Positions 26,921 to 36,545 of a stretch of 50,558 nt of DNA are shown one piece after another (the stretch's first letter is position 1; every line of letters begins with the position of its first letter). The stretch comes from Desulfovibrionales bacterium (lineage in GTDB: Bacteria > Desulfobacterota > Desulfovibrionia > Desulfovibrionales > Desulfomicrobiaceae), in contig JAAYCS010000082.1 in NCBI GenBank assembly GCA_012729655.1, positions 1 to 50,558 on the forward strand. The letters run 5' to 3'. Below the pieces are notes generated by a model. It was given only the letters and a program-made list of their open reading frames with translations, was not told the DNA's origin and made no database searches. A program made the position numbers and the translations under genes.

Positions 26921-28333
26921 TCAGTTCGCCATTTTCACAATGCGCGGGATGAACGTGGCCACAATGCGGACCAGATCACTTTGGGCGGCCATGACCGTAC
27001 GGATATCCTTGTAGGCCATGGGCACCTCGTCCAGCCCGGCTGAAAGCAGGCGCACCCCGTGTCTGTCCAGGACCTCATCGAGATCGGATCGGCGGTACCT
27101 GCTGGACGCCTCCTGCCGGCTCATGGCCCGACCAGCGCCGTGGGCCGCGGAGCACAGCGCGAGGGGATTCCCCAGACCCTCGACCACATAGGCGGGGTGG
27201 ACCATGGTCCCCGGAATCACGCCGAAAACCCCGGCCCCGGCCGGGGTCGCGCCCTTGCGGTGGACGATGACCTGCCTTCCTCCGTGGATCTCCCTCCAGG
27301 CGAAATTATGGTGGTTCTCCACGCCCCAAACAGGACTCAACCCCAGATGTCCGCCCACGGCTGCGTGGATCAAGGCGTGGTTTGCCGCGCTGTAGCGGCC
27401 CATGAGTTCCATGGCGGCCCAATATTCCCGCCCCGCGTCCGTGTCCAGGGCCAGCCAGGCCAGATGCCCGAGACTCCGCGGCAGTTCCGGATGCAGGCGG
27501 CGGGCCAGGGCCGAATAGTATTTGGCCACCTCCCCTCCCGTGCCCCGGCTGCCGCTGTGGGACAGAAAAGCCAGATACGTCCCGGCGGCCAAGCCCGGCA
27601 GGCCCAGAGGCACGTCCAGCACTCCCCATTCCACGAAATGGTTCCCCGCCCCGCTCGTGCCAAGCTGCTCCCGGGCCGTCTCTTTCATCCGGGCTATGAC
27701 GGACGAGAATTTCCAATCCTCATGCATGACCGGATGGTCCTTGGGGATCCGGAACCTGGCCCCCACACCGAAACTCGTCTCCTGCTCGATGGCCCGGATC
27801 AGGTCCCTCTGGTGCGTGTCCACCAGATCCGGCGTGACCGCGAACACGCTCATTTTCACTCGGCAGGCGATATCCATGCCCACGCCATAGGGGATGACCG
27901 CCTCATCCACGGCCAGAACCCCACCGATGGGCAGACCGTAACCCACGTGAGCATCGGGCATGAGCGCCCCGCTGACGGCCACGGGCAGGGAGCACCCGTC
28001 GTTCATCTGCTCCACGGCCTTGGGATCGAGGTCCTCGCCCCAGACCCTCCACGGTGCGTGAGGCTTGAACTGAGCCCGCGGCAAGGGCACAGGAGTGTCC
28101 TGCGAAACAGCTCCCCGCAGCATGGCCGCCAAGGTCCCGAGAACAGGATGCTCCAGAAAAGAGGCCGGATTTTCGGCCAATCCCCTGAAAAGCCGCCGCA
28201 GGGCCTTTCCCCGCACGCCGTCCTGTTCCAGCTCGCGCACACAGGCCAGGACGGCGTCCTGCAGGGCCTCGGGCATCCCCAGCGCAGACAGGCGAAAAGG
28301 CATTCTCAGATTGGTTTTTCGTTTTGAGGGCAT
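26921..28333 (-). CDS. rtcB: RtcB-family RNA ligase
   Basis: Joins RNA 2',3'-cyclic phosphate or 3'-phosphate ends to 5'-OH ends using GTP and Mn2+. The 470-residue protein keeps the metal and guanylylation motifs: GVGMDIACRV (Cys), GAGNHFVEWG, HSGSRGTG, NHHNFA, HRKGATPAGAG and the nucleophile His in AAHGAGRAMSR. DIACRV differs from the common DI(G/N)CG version, placing it in a divergent branch. AAGGA is 6 nt from the ATG. The aspartokinase gene follows in the same transcription unit. No archease or RtcA gene is adjacent. Confidence 0.93.
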   Translation of the reverse strand: MPSKRKTNLRMPFRLSALGMPEALQDAVLACVRELEQDGVRGKALRRLFRGLAENPASFLEHPVLGTLAAMLRGAVSQDTPVPLPRAQFKPHAPWRVWGEDLDPKAVEQMNDGCSLPVAVSGALMPDAHVGYGLPIGGVLAVDEAVIPYGVGMDIACRVKMSVFAVTPDLVDTHQRDLIRAIEQETSFGVGARFRIPKDHPVMHEDWKFSSVIARMKETAREQLGTSGAGNHFVEWGVLDVPLGLPGLAAGTYLAFLSHSGSRGTGGEVAKYYSALARRLHPELPRSLGHLAWLALDTDAGREYWAAMELMGRYSAANHALIHAAVGGHLGLSPVWGVENHHNFAWREIHGGRQVIVHRKGATPAGAGVFGVIPGTMVHPAYVVEGLGNPLALCSAAHGAGRAMSRQEASSRYRRSDLDEVLDRHGVRLLSAGLDEVPMAYKDIRTVMAAQSDLVRIVATFIPRIVKMAN

Positions 28334-28457
28334 AGGTGATCCTTGGCGGGCCTCAGGCAGCTCCAGCGGATGGCTGCCCCGAGCGGGGCTGGGGTCCCGG
28401 GATCAGCCCGAGGCTTGCAGCCCTGGGGAACCAGACAGCGCAGCCTGCCCAATCCCT

Positions 28458-29072
28458 TCAGCGGGCCGCAATGGCCCGCAGTATGAAACGCCTCGCTTCG
28501 GCGAACAGTCCGGGGTCTCCGAACGGAGTCAGGAAAACGGTCCGCACCGCCCCTACGATGGCGGCATAGATCATGAAGGCAGTGTCCCGAACCGGGAGAA
28601 GGGCTATGGTCCCGTCCCTCATACCCCTCTCCAGGCCTTTTTCGATCTCCGCGATCAGCTCTTCGAATTTGGCCCCGATCTTCTGGCGATCCAGATGGGG
28701 ATTGTCATCGCTGAAGGGCGAACAGCGGATCAAGGTGGGAAAGGTTGTCCGGTTTGCCTGGGTAAAGGCGAAATAGGAGCCGACAAAGATGTCCACGGCC
28801 TCCAGTCCGTTGCGTGCACTTTCGGCATCCCTGCGGATGGCGGCCAGCATGGCATCTATCATCTCGTACCCGGCGACCAGGAACAGGTTCTCCTTGTTCC
28901 CGAAGTAGTGGGAGACCAGCCCGAACGCCACGCCTGCCCTTTCCGCGATGATGCGCATGGTTGTGCCCGCATAGCCGTAATCGGCAAAAAGCTCCTGTGC
29001 TGCCGCCAAAATCCGGTCCCTTTTGCTCACGTCCGCTCCGTCCCTGTCCGCTGTCGCGTCCCTTTTTCTCAT
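28458..29072 (-). CDS. TetR-family transcriptional regulator
   Basis: A 204-residue regulator with a basic start (MRKRDATAD) and an HTH at about residues 20-65 (RILAAAQELFADYGYAGTTM, then RAGVAFGLVSHYFGNKENLF). The C-terminal ligand domain is alpha-helical and resembles AcrR-type regulators. The ATG overlaps the stop of xth (ATGA), so it is translated as the third gene of an MPE-xth-tetR unit. An open frame extends 54 codons further upstream but lies inside xth. The regulated genes are unknown. Confidence 0.9.
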   Translation of the reverse strand: MRKRDATADRDGADVSKRDRILAAAQELFADYGYAGTTMRIIAERAGVAFGLVSHYFGNKENLFLVAGYEMIDAMLAAIRRDAESARNGLEAVDIFVGSYFAFTQANRTTFPTLIRCSPFSDDNPHLDRQKIGAKFEELIAEIEKGLERGMRDGTIALLPVRDTAFMIYAAIVGAVRTVFLTPFGDPGLFAEARRFILRAIAAR

Positions 29073-29842
29073 GGCAATTCCAGTTCCAGGCCCACGGGAC
29101 AATGGTCCGATCCAAGCACGTCCGCCTCGATCCAGGCATCCCTGACTGCGCCGCGCAGCTCCTCGGAGACAAAAAAATAATCGATCCGCCACCCCGCATT
29201 GCGGGATCTGGCTCCAAACCGGTATGTCCACCACGAATAGGCATTCTCCACGTCACCGTGCATGTGCCTGAAGGTGTCCACATAGCCGGCGGCGATGAAG
29301 CGGTCGATCCAGGCCCGCTCCACGGGCAGGAACCCGGAGGTGTTCTCGCTGGCCTTGGGGTTCTTGAGGTCGATTTCGCGGTGGGCCGTGTTGAAATCCC
29401 CGCAGACCACGATCGGTTTTTCCTTGCGCAACGCTTGGGCATGGTCGAGGAACGCCTCGTAGAAGCCCATCTTGAAGTCCAGCCGGTCCTGGCTCATCTG
29501 ACCGTTGGGGAAGTACACGTTGAAATAATGAAAATGTTCGAATTCCAGGCGGATGACCCGCCCTTCACCCTGAAAGCGGGCATCGGTCAGGCCGAAATGC
29601 ACGGAAAGGGGTTCCTGAAGCGCATAGCAGGCCGTGCCGGAATATCCCTTTTTGGCCTTGGCCGCGTTCCAGTAACACCGGTAGCCGTCGAAGAAGCGCT
29701 CATCCCCGAGCTGTTCCTCCGAGGCCTTGACCTCCTGCAGGCCCAGCACATCGGGCCTGGTCCCCTCGAACCAGTCCCGGAACCCCTTGCCCAGCACGGC
29801 GCGGAACCCGTTCACATTCCAGGAATACAGGCGAATTCTCAT
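29069..29842 (-). CDS. xth: exodeoxyribonuclease III
   Basis: Apurinic/apyrimidinic endonuclease and 3'-exonuclease of base-excision repair. The 257-residue protein carries the EEP-family residues: Asn in SWNVNGFRA (near residue 7), Glu in LGLQEVKA (near 37), Asp/Asn in CGDFNTAHREIDL (near 150) and Asp-His in GSDHCPVGLEL at the C-terminus. It is linked by ATGA overlaps to the phosphoesterase gene upstream and tetR downstream. Confidence 0.95.
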   Translation of the reverse strand: MRIRLYSWNVNGFRAVLGKGFRDWFEGTRPDVLGLQEVKASEEQLGDERFFDGYRCYWNAAKAKKGYSGTACYALQEPLSVHFGLTDARFQGEGRVIRLEFEHFHYFNVYFPNGQMSQDRLDFKMGFYEAFLDHAQALRKEKPIVVCGDFNTAHREIDLKNPKASENTSGFLPVERAWIDRFIAAGYVDTFRHMHGDVENAYSWWTYRFGARSRNAGWRIDYFFVSEELRGAVRDAWIEADVLGSDHCPVGLELELP

Positions 29843-30507
29843 GACGTTCCCCGCAGACTGGCCACCAGCCCCTCAGACGCCTCCTCGATGCGCACATATC
29901 CCCCCTGGGCAAAACTCCCGGGGTTGAGGACATGAGAGCGACCGATGCGCTCCTGGCCCCGTCCTTCATGGATGTGTCCGGTTACCACGATGGCGGGCTG
30001 ATATTTCTCTATCAGGGCCCGCACCCCGGGGCTGCCCACGTGCGCGCCCGAAGGCACCCTGTCGACCACCTTACCCCGCGGCGGGGTATGCACCATCAGA
30101 ATGACCTGCTTGAAGGTTGCGGCCGATTCCAGCACATCGCGGACCCACTGGCTGATCTGCTCCTCGCTGGCCTCGGAAGGGGTCTTGAAGGGGGTGGGGG
30201 TGGAGAGCCCCACCGCGGCCAGGCCCACGCCCTGGCCCAGGTCCACGACCCGGCCATGCACGTTGCATCCTTTTTCGGTCAGGGCCAGATCCACGGCCCG
30301 GGTATCCATGTTGCCAATCTGGGCAAAAATACGGGGGTTGAACCCCTCGACGACAGCCAGGATGCGTTCAGCCCGTTCCCTGCCCCCGACATTGGTCAGA
30401 TCCCCGGAAAGGAGCACCCCGCTGGCCTGATCGAGATCCTCAATGGCGGTCACGGCCTCGATCCTCTCGTGAATATCCCCGAAAGCTATCCAGAACCTGT
30501 TTCGCAT
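29839..30507 (-). CDS. metallophosphoesterase (calcineurin-like)
   Basis: A 222-residue phosphoesterase with all five metal motifs: FGDIHER, LSGDLTNVGG, GNMD, VHTPPR and GHIHEGRG. This layout fits the YfcE/MPP superfamily; the substrate could be a cyclic nucleotide, nucleotide or phosphoprotein. GGAGG precedes the ATG at 30507, though the frame stays open much further, antisense to the folate gene. First gene of the MPE-xth-tetR unit and divergent from the 5-formyl-THF cyclo-ligase gene over 66 bp. Confidence 0.9.
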   Translation of the reverse strand: MRNRFWIAFGDIHERIEAVTAIEDLDQASGVLLSGDLTNVGGRERAERILAVVEGFNPRIFAQIGNMDTRAVDLALTEKGCNVHGRVVDLGQGVGLAAVGLSTPTPFKTPSEASEEQISQWVRDVLESAATFKQVILMVHTPPRGKVVDRVPSGAHVGSPGVRALIEKYQPAIVVTGHIHEGRGQERIGRSHVLNPGSFAQGGYVRIEEASEGLVASLRGTS

Positions 30508-30573
30508 TTGCCTCCAGCCCTCAATTCGATTACGTGTCGCAGGCGATTTCATGGTAAAGGAGCATCCACGGTC

Positions 30574-31164
30574 ATGCAAGAGCGATCCAAGAGCGCCCTG
30601 CGGACTGCCTTCCGCCAACTCCGCCAGCACCTTGATCCAGGTCAGGCAGCAACGGACAGCTCCATGGTCCGCGAGCGCTTGCTGAACCTTGACCGGTTCC
30701 GGCAGGCCAGGTCCGTGCTGCTGTATCTGCCCACCAGCGGGGAGGTCGATACCTGGCCTCTCCTGGACCATTTCTGGAAAATGGGCAACCAGGTCCTTCT
30801 GCCCCGCTGTCGTCCCCATGAACCCGGGATCATGGACGCGTACGCCGTGACTTCGCGACACGACCTGGCCCAAGGGAGTTTTGGCCTGACCGAACCGCGC
30901 CCGGACCTGGCCCGGCTGATCCCGCAGCCAGATCCGGAGGTTGTCCTGATCCCGGCCTTGGCCTTTGACCGGCGCGGCTATCGCCTGGGCTTTGGGGGGG
31001 GCTACTACGACCGCTTTTTGCCCACCCTGTCCGCCCTGACCCTGCTCATCGGGCCTGCCTATGATTTTCAGGTTCTGGACCTCCTGCCTGTTGATCCGTG
31101 GGACATCCCGGTCCACCTGATCGCCACCCCGAAGGCAGCCATCACACCTCAGCCGGAGTCATAA
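30574..31164 (+). CDS. 5-formyltetrahydrofolate cyclo-ligase
   Basis: Converts 5-formyl-THF to 5,10-methenyl-THF with ATP, returning stored folate to one-carbon metabolism. The 196-residue protein has the family motif RGYRLGFGGGYYDRFL near residue 137 and the early VLLYLPTSGEVDTWPL. The start is set by AAGGAG at 30557-30562. The pgeF-like gene begins directly at the stop (zero gap), so translation is likely coupled. Confidence 0.93.
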   Translation: MQERSKSALRTAFRQLRQHLDPGQAATDSSMVRERLLNLDRFRQARSVLLYLPTSGEVDTWPLLDHFWKMGNQVLLPRCRPHEPGIMDAYAVTSRHDLAQGSFGLTEPRPDLARLIPQPDPEVVLIPALAFDRRGYRLGFGGGYYDRFLPTLSALTLLIGPAYDFQVLDLLPVDPWDIPVHLIATPKAAITPQPES

Positions 31165-31902
31165 ATGTCTGTGGATTATCTTGATTTTCACTTCCCCGGA
31201 CTCAGCAACGTGCGCTGCGTTTTCACCACCCGCCATGGAGGACACAGCACAGGTGATTTTTCCCAGGCCAACATGTCCCTCGAAGTGGGCGATGCGCTGG
31301 AGGCGGTGCGGGCTAACCGGGCCGGACTGCGTCGGGAACTCGGCATCCGGGTCTGGCAGGAGCTGAGGCAGGTGCACGAACAGTCCGTGTTCATGGACCT
31401 GGAGGAGGACTTCTTTTCCGGAGCCACCCTGGAAGGCGACGGGTTGTGCACATGCAGAACAAGCCACGCCCTGGTCGTCAAGACCGCGGACTGCCAGGCT
31501 CTTCTGCTAGCGGACATGGCCGGCCGCCATGTGGCGGCCCTGCACTGCGGATGGAGAGGAAACGCCGGGAATTTTCCGGCCGCCGGAGTGCGCAAATTCT
31601 GCGCCCATTACGGAGTGGATCCGACCGAGGTCCTGGTGGTGCGGGGACCGAGCCTCGGACCGGGCAAAAGCGAATTCGTCAATTTCAACACCGAGTGGAA
31701 CCCCATGTTCCGATCCTACTTCAATCCCCTGACCCGCAGCGTGGACTTGTGGACCCTGACCCGCAACCAGCTCATGGGGGCAGGCATCCCGGCCAGGAAC
31801 ATCTACTCCCTGGATCTGTGCACGGCCTCATCCTCCCAGTTTTTCTCCTACCGCCGGGACAAGGTCACTGGCCGTCAGCTCGGCATCATCTGGATGGAAT
31901 AG
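31165..31902 (+). CDS. PgeF/YfiH-family peptidoglycan editing protein (Cu-oxidase_4)
   Basis: A 245-residue member of the multicopper polyphenol oxidoreductase laccase family. Metal-site motifs are ADCQALLLAD near residue 109 and ALHCGWRGNAGNF near residue 128, with a C-terminal segment SLDLCTASSSQFFSYRR typical of the family. Relatives have been described as peptidoglycan editing factors that prevent misincorporation of amino acids into wall precursors, and as purine-nucleoside enzymes; I cannot choose between them. The ATG directly follows the upstream stop codon. Confidence 0.88.
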   Translation: MSVDYLDFHFPGLSNVRCVFTTRHGGHSTGDFSQANMSLEVGDALEAVRANRAGLRRELGIRVWQELRQVHEQSVFMDLEEDFFSGATLEGDGLCTCRTSHALVVKTADCQALLLADMAGRHVAALHCGWRGNAGNFPAAGVRKFCAHYGVDPTEVLVVRGPSLGPGKSEFVNFNTEWNPMFRSYFNPLTRSVDLWTLTRNQLMGAGIPARNIYSLDLCTASSSQFFSYRRDKVTGRQLGIIWME

Positions 31903-31926
31903 TCCCCCTGATGGGACCCTCCCGGC

Positions 31927-32280
31927 TCAACCCCTGCGGCTCATGATCCGCCGGCTGGACAGAGGGGTGATGAGGGCCCCGTTCCGGTAGCCGCCCATGC
32001 GTCGGTTCTCGGACCTGAGCTTGAGCAGCTCTTCCTTCAAGGACTGGTGCAGGGCCCTGACCTCCCGCTGCAGTTGGCCGTTCATGGCCGAAATCCTTGC
32101 CAGTTTGTCCAGAAATTCCTCATCCCTGCGGGCTGCGTCGCTGGCCAGGAAGCGTTGGATGGCCGATTCCCTGGCCAAGAGCACGCCGGAAAGCCTCTCC
32201 GTGTCGCGGGCGGCAACAAGGCCCATCTCCTCCTGTCCCAGGCCCATGATCCCCTCGAATCCACCACTCCCTTCAGTCAT
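31927..32280 (-). CDS. small helical protein, possibly FlgN/FliT-like chaperone
   Basis: A 117-residue, mostly alpha-helical, charged protein (RDTERLSGVLLARESAIQRF and later coiled coil LQREVRALHQSLKEELLKLR) with a basic, disordered end. Shape and size recall flagellar secretion chaperones, but I see no diagnostic motif. The start overlaps the preceding gene by 8 nt. As last of a GT9-containing unit, it may serve flagellar assembly or glycosylation; that is inference. Confidence 0.55.
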   Translation of the reverse strand: MTEGSGGFEGIMGLGQEEMGLVAARDTERLSGVLLARESAIQRFLASDAARRDEEFLDKLARISAMNGQLQREVRALHQSLKEELLKLRSENRRMGGYRNGALITPLSSRRIMSRRG

Positions 32281-32890
32281 GGCTGTCCTTCCTGGCCGAT
32301 TCCTCGACGCTGTTGTGCAACTGGACGATGAGGGCCTTGGTTCTGTCCACCATTGGCAGGTATTCGAATTCCAGCAGGTCCGCGAGCAGGATCCAGTCCT
32401 GGTTCTCCTGAATCTCAATCAGTTCGGTGAACAACACGGACAGACCCTCCAGGGACGATGCGAACTCCGCCGGCGCGCTGACGCCGAATTCATTCCTGAG
32501 CACGCCGACCATGGCCAGAAAATCCCGGTGCACGTCCAGCAGGTCTGAGTAGAGTTCCAGGGCCTGGGCGTCGTCGGCCTGGCGGAAGAAATCGGCCACC
32601 TGCTGACCCGCCGCGGCCATCAGAGAGACGACCTTATGCAATTCGGCGACAATGTTCCGGGCCATTTCCACGGCGGGCACGGACACGATTTCCACTCGGT
32701 TTATGTCGTGCGCTTCCACATCCTGGGCCTGATGGGGATACACCTCCGAAAACGCCTCGTCGTTGACGAAGACGTCGGTCACGATCCGGCTGCGCATGCG
32801 CTCGCCATCCAGGACTTCCTCAATGATCTGCTCTAGGTTTTGGAAATGTACGACTTCCAGGGGACTGGGTTGACCGTCGACAATGATCAT
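32273..32890 (-). CDS. hypothetical protein of a GT9 operon
   Basis: A 205-residue protein with no signal peptide and no recognised family. It starts with a short beta-rich stretch (MIIVDGQPSPLEVVHFQNLE), then long helical segments from about residue 80. GGAGG lies 8 nt before the ATG at 32890; an upstream in-frame ATG at 32929 has none. It sits between a GT9 glycosyltransferase gene and a small helical protein gene, with which it overlaps by 8 nt, so the three probably act together. Confidence 0.7.
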   Translation of the reverse strand: MIIVDGQPSPLEVVHFQNLEQIIEEVLDGERMRSRIVTDVFVNDEAFSEVYPHQAQDVEAHDINRVEIVSVPAVEMARNIVAELHKVVSLMAAAGQQVADFFRQADDAQALELYSDLLDVHRDFLAMVGVLRNEFGVSAPAEFASSLEGLSVLFTELIEIQENQDWILLADLLEFEYLPMVDRTKALIVQLHNSVEESARKDSHD

Positions 32891-32945
32891 ATTTTCGCCC
32901 TCCGCATGGGGATGAATTTGCCGTAGCACTCGGGATTATCAACAA

Positions 32946-34484
32946 TCATGCCAAGCCAAGACACTGCTGAAAAACACGCAGCAGCTCGCTGTACCGTCCA
33001 CACAAGCCCAGGAACATGGCCATGTCTCTGCCGTGATCCTGGGCTTGATGATTCCACATGGGCCCCAGCGCCCCAAGGGCCGGACTGCCCGCAAAAAAAT
33101 CCTGCACGTTCTGACAGTTGGCCAGGAATTTTTTTCGTACCGGTGCGCCCGGGTTCATGGTCAACAGGCGGCCCTGCTCCTGCACCAGGGCCAGCAGGAG
33201 CAGACCGCGCTGCAGGTCCTGCTTCAGCCGGCGTTTGAACTGGCCGCACGGCCATGACTGCCCCACCATTTCCCCCACAGGCTTCTGGTCAAGGAATTGG
33301 CGGTAGACATCCCTCTGCACGCTCACCCATCGACTGCGATCCTCGGTTTCGTGTCCGGAAAGGGAGACGAGGCCCATGAACCCGTAGCCGTCTCGGCGAC
33401 CCTGCCACACCCTCGCACCGAGTCCGGGGGGAACGGTCCAGTCTCCAGAACGCAGGAAGCCTTCCACAAACAGGCCCACCGCTTCGGGGTCCATGCGTCT
33501 CTGGCAGGCCATGCCGTTGGGGCAGACCTGCCCGAAGGAGCAGGGGTGACAGGCCATATCCGGCTCCAGGCTGATGCTCCCCTCCAGGTAGGGCCCCGTG
33601 TCGAAGGGCTGGGCAGTAGCCAGAAAGACAGCCGCCACGGGTACGCCAAGTCCTGCAGCAAGGTGCATGGTGCCTGTGTCGTTGGTCAGCAGGAGCCGGG
33701 CGCGGAGGAGAACCGCTGCCAGGGTGGGAACGTCTGTTCGGCCGATCAGATCCCTGAACGGATACTGGGCCAGCCTGGCGAATTCCAGGCCCAGGTGGGC
33801 CTCCCCGGCACTGCCCACCAGAACCGGCGTGCACCCTGTTTTTTCCCACACAACCCCGCCGGCCCGGGCAAAGGCCGCCACTGGCCAGCGCCGGGCGCCC
33901 TGACTGGCTCCCAATTGAAGCGCGACCAGCCCTGGGCCGTGCAAGCCTTCAAGCAAAGACCCGGCGCAGATTTGCGCTTCCCGATCCGGGGCTTTCAAGG
34001 CAAAAGGACCGGGGTCGAGACCGGCCACGCGCTGGAACACATCGACCAGATTGAACGGGCTGCAGCCCCGGTAGGCCGAAGCGGCCTGCAGAAAGACGGC
34101 CCAGGGGGAGGAATGCTGCCCGAAACCGAAGGCATCCAGTCCAAAACCGCCGTCCCCGTTCTGGCCCAGGACCCGCCCCAGAAGACGGGCGGGCAAGGTC
34201 GGGGTCAGGTTGAGGACCCGCGCTGGCATGGGATCCTGTGCCTGGACAGTCCAGGATGCGAAATCCGCCACGGCTGAGGGCCAGTGGGCATCCAGTCCGG
34301 CCAGAAAACGGGCCCCTGGCAGGGGAAAAATCCGGTCCACGTCACTGAGCAGGGATGCCGCGCCCTGGAATGCGTCCAGACAGACCAGATCCACCCGGGA
34401 TCCACGGGCCCGGAGGCCGCTCAATGCGGGCTGGGTCTGCAGCAAATCGCCGAATCGAGTCAGATTGATGACTACGGTGCGCAT
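32946..34484 (-). CDS. GT9 glycosyltransferase (heptosyltransferase-like) with C-terminal extension
   Basis: A 512-residue glycosyltransferase. The start RTVVINLTRFGDLLQTQPAL and the later LLTNDTGTMHLAAGLGVPVAAVF are typical of the heptosyltransferase (GT9) family. Cysteines in ACHPCSFGQVCPNGMACQ near residue 318 match a CxxC cluster seen in some GT9 proteins. The last 130 residues form an additional helical region beyond the GT-B fold, unlike WaaC or WaaF. It could add heptose or another sugar to LPS or to flagellin; the neighbouring small helical proteins make the second worth considering. No strong ribosome-binding site is visible. Confidence 0.88.
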   Translation of the reverse strand: MRTVVINLTRFGDLLQTQPALSGLRARGSRVDLVCLDAFQGAASLLSDVDRIFPLPGARFLAGLDAHWPSAVADFASWTVQAQDPMPARVLNLTPTLPARLLGRVLGQNGDGGFGLDAFGFGQHSSPWAVFLQAASAYRGCSPFNLVDVFQRVAGLDPGPFALKAPDREAQICAGSLLEGLHGPGLVALQLGASQGARRWPVAAFARAGGVVWEKTGCTPVLVGSAGEAHLGLEFARLAQYPFRDLIGRTDVPTLAAVLLRARLLLTNDTGTMHLAAGLGVPVAAVFLATAQPFDTGPYLEGSISLEPDMACHPCSFGQVCPNGMACQRRMDPEAVGLFVEGFLRSGDWTVPPGLGARVWQGRRDGYGFMGLVSLSGHETEDRSRWVSVQRDVYRQFLDQKPVGEMVGQSWPCGQFKRRLKQDLQRGLLLLALVQEQGRLLTMNPGAPVRKKFLANCQNVQDFFAGSPALGALGPMWNHQAQDHGRDMAMFLGLCGRYSELLRVFQQCLGLA

Positions 34485-34586
34485 GCCGTGGCGCTAACAA
34501 AAGCCGTGCCAGGACGCAGTCATGCCCAATGCATCTGGGGGACGTCGCCTCGGGCCCGCACATCCGTGACCCGGGAAAACGCCTCC

Positions 34587-34615
34587 TTGACGGGGTGGGA
34601 GGCATCTCCTAGTCA
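34587..34615 (+). promoter_or_regulatory. sigma-70 promoter candidate for nadCAB
   Basis: TTGACG at 34587-34592, 17-bp spacer, TAGTCA at 34610-34615. The -35 box is good and the -10 poor. It lies 40 bp upstream of the nadC start. Confidence 0.3.
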
Positions 34616-34654
34616 CACTCCCAGGGAGAACAAACACCATACAAGGAATCGTTC

Positions 34655-35522
34655 ATGTTTGCAGATTTTTTCCGTCCTGACCGGCTGGCCCTGGTGCACC
34701 GGCTTGTGGACCTGGCCCTGGACGAGGATGGCCGGGACCTGACCTCTGAGGCCCTCTTCGAGAGGACATCCATTCTGCACGCGTCCATCGTGGCCAAGGA
34801 GGACTCCCTGGTCGTCGGACTGCCCCTGATCGCCATCATCCTGGAACGCATGCACTGCTCCGAACACCGCATAACCCTGCTGGCCGCCGACGGGCAGGAT
34901 GTCGTGCGCGGTCAGGAGGTGGCCCGCATCAGCGGCCCGGCCCCGGTCCTGCTCAAGGCCGAGCGGGTGGTCATGAATTTCATCTGTCGCCTGTCAGGCG
35001 TGTCCAACGCCACCAGACGCTTCGTCCAGGCCGTGCAGGGAACGTCGGTGCGTGTGCTGGACACCCGCAAGACTACCCCGGGGCACCGCTACCTGGAGAA
35101 ATACGCCGTGCGCATGGGCGGTGGGCACAACCACCGCGCCAACTTGGAAGAAATGCTCATGCTCAAGGACAACCATATCGATCAGGCCGGCTCCATCACC
35201 GCGGCCGTACAACGCCTTGGCCAAGCCTATGCCGTCTGCCCGCCCCTGGAAATCGAATGCCGGACGTTGGATCATGTCCGTGAAGCCGTGGGTCTCAATC
35301 CCCAGCGCATCATGCTCGACAACATGCCCCCCCAGCTTGCGGCCGAGGCCCTGCGGCTCATCCCCGGGCACATCGAGTCCGAGATCAGCGGCAACGTGAC
35401 CCTGGCCACAATCCGCGGCCTGGCCGAACTCAGGCCGACCTTCATTTCTTCAGGCGCCATCACCCATTCCGCCATTGTCGCGGATTTCTCCATGCGCCTG
35501 GCCCCGGCACAAGGGAGGGAGC

Positions 35523-35530
<8 letters not shown>
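34655..35530 (+). CDS. nadC: nicotinate-nucleotide pyrophosphorylase (quinolinate phosphoribosyltransferase)
   Basis: Third step of de novo NAD synthesis: quinolinate plus PRPP to nicotinate mononucleotide. The 291-residue protein has the NadC motifs ERVVMNFICRLSGVSNATR, LDTRKTTPGHR, GGGHNHRANLEEMLMLKDNHI and, near the end, ISSGAITHSAIVADFSM. AAGGA precedes the ATG. It leads nadC-nadA-nadB, unusual only in gene order; nadA overlaps it by 8 nt. Confidence 0.96.
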
Positions 35531-36536
<1,006 letters not shown>

Positions 36537-36545
36537 GAGAATCAC

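Noticed and set aside
27059-28327. 422-codon open frame antisense to rtcB
   Set aside because: No start signal and no recognisable domain; RtcB motifs on the opposite strand are complete.
34496-34512. Sigma-54-like site upstream of the GT9 gene (minus strand, TGGCACG then TTGT)
   Set aside because: The essential GC at -12 is GT, and transcription would start at about the initiation codon, leaving no leader.
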